A stretch of DNA of 64,000 bases, from positions 1 through 64,000 of the forward strand of contig CBIHOF010000010.1 in the NCBI GenBank assembly GCA_966211955.1, read 5' to 3'. The translations under genes were made by a program, and so were the position numbers. Numbering within the stretch: the first letter of the stretch is position 1; the number at the start of each line of letters is the position of its first letter. The notes below the pieces were generated by a model, which ran no database searches, was not told the origin of the DNA, and saw only the letters and a list, made by a program, of their open reading frames with translations. The stretch comes from Albitalea sp966211955 (lineage in GTDB: Bacteria > Pseudomonadota > Gammaproteobacteria > Burkholderiales > Burkholderiaceae_C). Shown here in pieces: positions 61,906 through 64,000 of the stretch.

Positions 61906-62698
61906 TCATCTGGCCGATGACAAAGCTGCTGGCCGCGTGTTCACCGGCAGGCACAGCAAAGCAGTCAGCAGCGCCAAGGCAATGTGGATGCCGTAGAGCC
62001 GATCGAAGTCGGCCCGTTGCAACCCCGCATGGCCGAGCAGCGCGATCGTGATCGCCACACCCATGACCGAGCCGATCTGCCGGGTCGCCTGGTTGACCGC
62101 GCTGCCCACCGCGTAGTGCGCGGCCGGCAGCCGGTTCACGGCCGCCGCCGAGAGAGACGGCAGCACCATGCCCACGCCGATGCCGCTCAGCAGCAGGCCA
62201 GGCAACCATTGATGCAGGTAGTCGGGTGTCGAACCGGGCACGAGAAGGAACCACAGGCTGCTGCAGGCGTAGACCAGCCCGCCGCCGACGAGAAACGGCC
62301 GGTGTCCCAACCGAGCGGCCAGGCGCCCCGTGATGATGGCCGTCGGCATCACCAGCAGCGGCCCAGGCGTCACGGCCAGCCCCGCAAGCGGCAGCGAGAA
62401 GTGCCACGTGCCGGTCATGTAGAAGAAGAAAGTCAGGAACATCATCGAGAACGCGGTGCCGAAGGCCAGCGTGGCGAGATTGACGAAGCTGTAGGTGCGG
62501 TGCTGGAACAGCGCCAGGTCCACCAGCGGCGCGGGCGCGCGGCGAGCCCACAGCACGAAGCCGATGCCGGCAATCACGCCGGTGGCGGCCACCACGGCGA
62601 GTTCGCTGCGCTGCCATGCCGGCGACTCCGATTCCACGATCGCGAGCGCGATCGCGCCCACCGTCACCATCAGCAGTGCCATGCCCACCACATCGATG
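61906..62698 (-). pseudogene. 5'-truncated MFS transporter (DHA2-type) remnant
   Basis: About 264 codons encode the C-terminal half of a drug:H+ antiporter-2-type transporter: HIDVVGMALLMVTVGAIALAI at the break, then helices such as LATLAFGTAFSMMFLTFFFYMTG, a GPLLVMPTAIITGRLAARLG loop and the end LLCLPVNTRPAALSSAR. The N-terminal six or so helices are missing; coding identity stops at about 62698, exactly where the FmdE-like duplicate begins in the opposite direction. It is therefore unlikely to be functional. Confidence 0.82.
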
Positions 62699-63205
62699 TG
62701 GCTCACATGGCTCGCGATGCACGAACTCTTTCCCGATCGATTGCCGCAGCGAGGCGGCGTCAAGGTGGAGTTCCGCGACGAAGCGCGGGTGGGCAGCACC
62801 GGCGTGGTGGCCAACGTCGTGCAGATGCTCACGGGCGCGGCCGGGAGCACGGGGTTCAAAGGCATTGGTGGCCGATTCGGGCGGGCGGGGTTGATCCGGT
62901 TCAAGCCTGATCTGCCGAGGCAGCTGAGGTCTACGCGGCTGGAAAACGAGGAGGCGGTGGATGCGGAGGCGGACCTGTCGTTCCTGCCGCATGGTGAGGC
63001 GATGGAGGGACTGATTCAGCGGTGTGTGAGGAAGACGGCGGATGAGGAGGACATCGCGAGGCTGGGGAGGATGTGGCAGGAAAGGGTGCGGTGCTTGTTG
63101 ATTGATTGCGCGAATGATCCGGGGGTGTTTACGGTGAGGAGGGTGGAGCGGCGGGGAGTGGCGTCGGCGGGGTTTGTGGGCGTGGCGGCGAATCGGCGCC
63201 AATAG
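62699..63205 (+). pseudogene. Truncated FmdE-like duplicate (copy 2)
   Basis: This segment corresponds to residues 53-221 of the intact protein at 59816, with the same frame and stop. The GHSCP motif and everything before it are absent; the in-frame upstream sequence is the antisense of the MFS gene, so no native start exists. Only an internal ATG at 62718 could start a shortened protein. Several residues differ from copy 1 (for example RSTRLENEEAV against RFTRLDNGESV). It is probably non-functional. Confidence 0.82.
62699..63205 (+). repeat. Duplicated segment, copy 2
   Basis: This is the second copy of the approximately 508-bp direct repeat shared with 59974-60481. The left boundary coincides with the truncation of the MFS gene; the right boundary is at the stop codons. 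A 2.2-kb interval holding the lysozyme-like gene, the DUF1905 gene and the MFS remnant lies between the copies. Confidence 0.85.
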
Positions 63206-63295
63206 GAGATCCGCGGCAGCTGGAAATGGTTTAACTCCTCAGAGGCTGCTACCAACAGGGCAAGTCGATGAACGGAATCGAGCTCAATCAGTGTT

Positions 63296-64000
63296 CTACC
63301 CAACCGAGGCCTTCACCTCTTGCAGTGCATGCGGCAGAGGTCCTGTGAAAGCCGGCTCGTCCAGCAATATGAAGCGCCGCTTCTGCCGCGCACCCACAAG
63401 GCTCTCGACCGACAGCCCTTCGTTGGCAAAGGCACCCGCGTAGAGGGACGTTGCAAGCGGCAGGTCCGGGCTGGGATGGTATTCATCATGGTGCCCTTCC
63501 AGCTCAGTGATGCGCATACACATCGCTAGTTCATCGAGAATGTACGCGGCGCTGGCCAGCGGATGGCTGGGCGTGCGCTGGTCGCCCTGCACGCGCACGG
63601 AATGAGCATGCGCGATTTCGTCCACCTCGAGCTTGAAACGAGGGAGCACTGAATACGCTATCCATAGGCGGCGCCACAGTCCGGCATAGGCTGCGTCGGA
63701 ATAGGTGCTCCAGTTCGCAAGCCGTACACGCCCTTGGAGCGCCCCGTCCAAGCGGGCGATCTCAGCCGAGAAAAATCGATTGCGCTGAACTGCTAACTCT
63801 TCGGCCGCAGCGCTGGCCTTCTCAAGGTGCAGACGTACCTCGCGGCTCTCCGACCACTCAGCCGTTCGTGTGTATACGAACAGCGCATCGGCCAGGATCA
63901 GCAGCAGGCGGTCATGGCGAGCCAGGATGTACGTGAGCGCCGAACGCACCCATGAACGTGTGAACGCTCGGCTGTCGAGGCTGATGCCTACGAAGGCTGG
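63296..64000 (-). CDS. Cyclodipeptide synthase-like protein, 5' end beyond the window
   Basis: The frame is open from the window edge (PAFVGISLDSRAFTRSWVRS) to the stop at 63296, at least 234 residues. PAFVGIS matches the motif before the nucleophilic serine of tRNA-dependent cyclodipeptide synthases (serine codon at 63980-63982). LILADALFVYTR is the conserved aspartate block, and YILDELAMCMRIT followed by EYHPSPDLPL matches the Y-xxx-E and Y-H/P active-site motifs. Such enzymes join two aminoacyl-tRNAs into a cyclodipeptide. The site is S-x2-S with Y-H, which does not neatly fit the NYH or XYP subfamily. The start codon is outside; a GTG at 63949 is internal. Confidence 0.75.
   Translation of the reverse strand, partial: PAFVGISLDSRAFTRSWVRSALTYILARHDRLLLILADALFVYTRTAEWSESREVRLHLEKASAAAEELAVQRNRFFSAEIARLDGALQGRVRLANWSTYSDAAYAGLWRRLWIAYSVLPRFKLEVDEIAHAHSVRVQGDQRTPSHPLASAAYILDELAMCMRITELEGHHDEYHPSPDLPLATSLYAGAFANEGLSVESLVGARQKRRFILLDEPAFTGPLPHALQEVKASVG

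Noticed and set aside
62495..63205. A 236-codon gene at 62495-63205
   Set aside because: Its first 68 codons are antisense to the MFS remnant; only 62699 onward is homologous to a real protein, so it is a truncated duplicate.

Overview
The window is high-GC DNA from a betaproteobacterium, most likely order Burkholderiales. The evidence is the complete ccoNOQP-ccoG-ccoH set with ccoI and ccoS in front of it, an Anr/FNR gene back to back with hemN, a DUF1302/DUF1329 export-type cluster, and the overall codon bias. No rRNA, tRNA, CRISPR array or intact insertion sequence was seen.

Layout. (1) 1-6160: a leftward ribose operon, rbsB-rbsA-rbsC-regulator-rbsK-rbsD, with overlapping junctions and a perfect LacI-family operator upstream. 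(2) 6300-12700: a PEP-mutase-family enzyme, a Tat-exported molybdopterin oxidoreductase with a cytochrome b561-type partner, a pyruvate-oxidase-like ThDP enzyme, a tannase/feruloyl esterase and a 42-residue protein. (3) 12790-24010: a microaerobic respiration block with a universal stress protein, ccoI, ccoS, ccoNOQP, ccoG, short ccoH, a 94-residue membrane protein, fnr, hemN and a SafE-like protein. (4) 24050-25210: two coupled genes of unknown function. (5) 25237-32295: a copper-resistance operon behind a CueR/MerR-type promoter (His-rich protein, TolC-like channel, multicopper oxidase, Spy-like protein, cupredoxin-CusF fusion, CopA ATPase). (6) 32400-44740: a stress and hypoxia block with an acyl-CoA-synthetase/GNAT protein acetyltransferase, a degenerate carbamoyltransferase-like protein, a second Crp/FNR regulator, a TMEM175-like channel, an OsmC protein, a hybrid kinase with response regulator, two divergent universal stress proteins and a hemerythrin. 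(7) 44790-56760: a seven-gene leftward cluster (aldehyde dehydrogenase, SDR, DUF1302, DUF1329, Ycf48-like, RND/MMPL transporter, esterase) facing a XylR/V4R-type sigma-54 activator, with a sigma-54 promoter and a dyad between them. (8) 56790-64000: class II ribonucleotide reductase NrdJ, an FmdE-like protein, a lysozyme-like secreted protein, a YdeI/DUF1905 protein, a scar where a second partial FmdE-like copy abuts a decapitated MFS transporter gene, and a cyclodipeptide synthase-like gene cut by the window edge.

How the parts fit. Sites matching TTGAT-N4-ATCAA lie before ccoN, between fnr and hemN, before the universal stress protein at 12866, in the divergent gap before the second Crp/FNR regulator, and between the two universal stress proteins near 43600. 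The ccoN and fnr copies have the same AAAAAT hexamer 22 nt downstream. This suggests one oxygen-responsive network covering high-affinity respiration, haem synthesis without oxygen, stress proteins, protein acetylation and perhaps B12-dependent dNTP synthesis. The sigma-54 cluster looks like uptake or export plus oxidation of a hydrophobic alcohol, aldehyde or ester of unknown identity.

Product names rest on motif and family recognition by eye; no database search was run.
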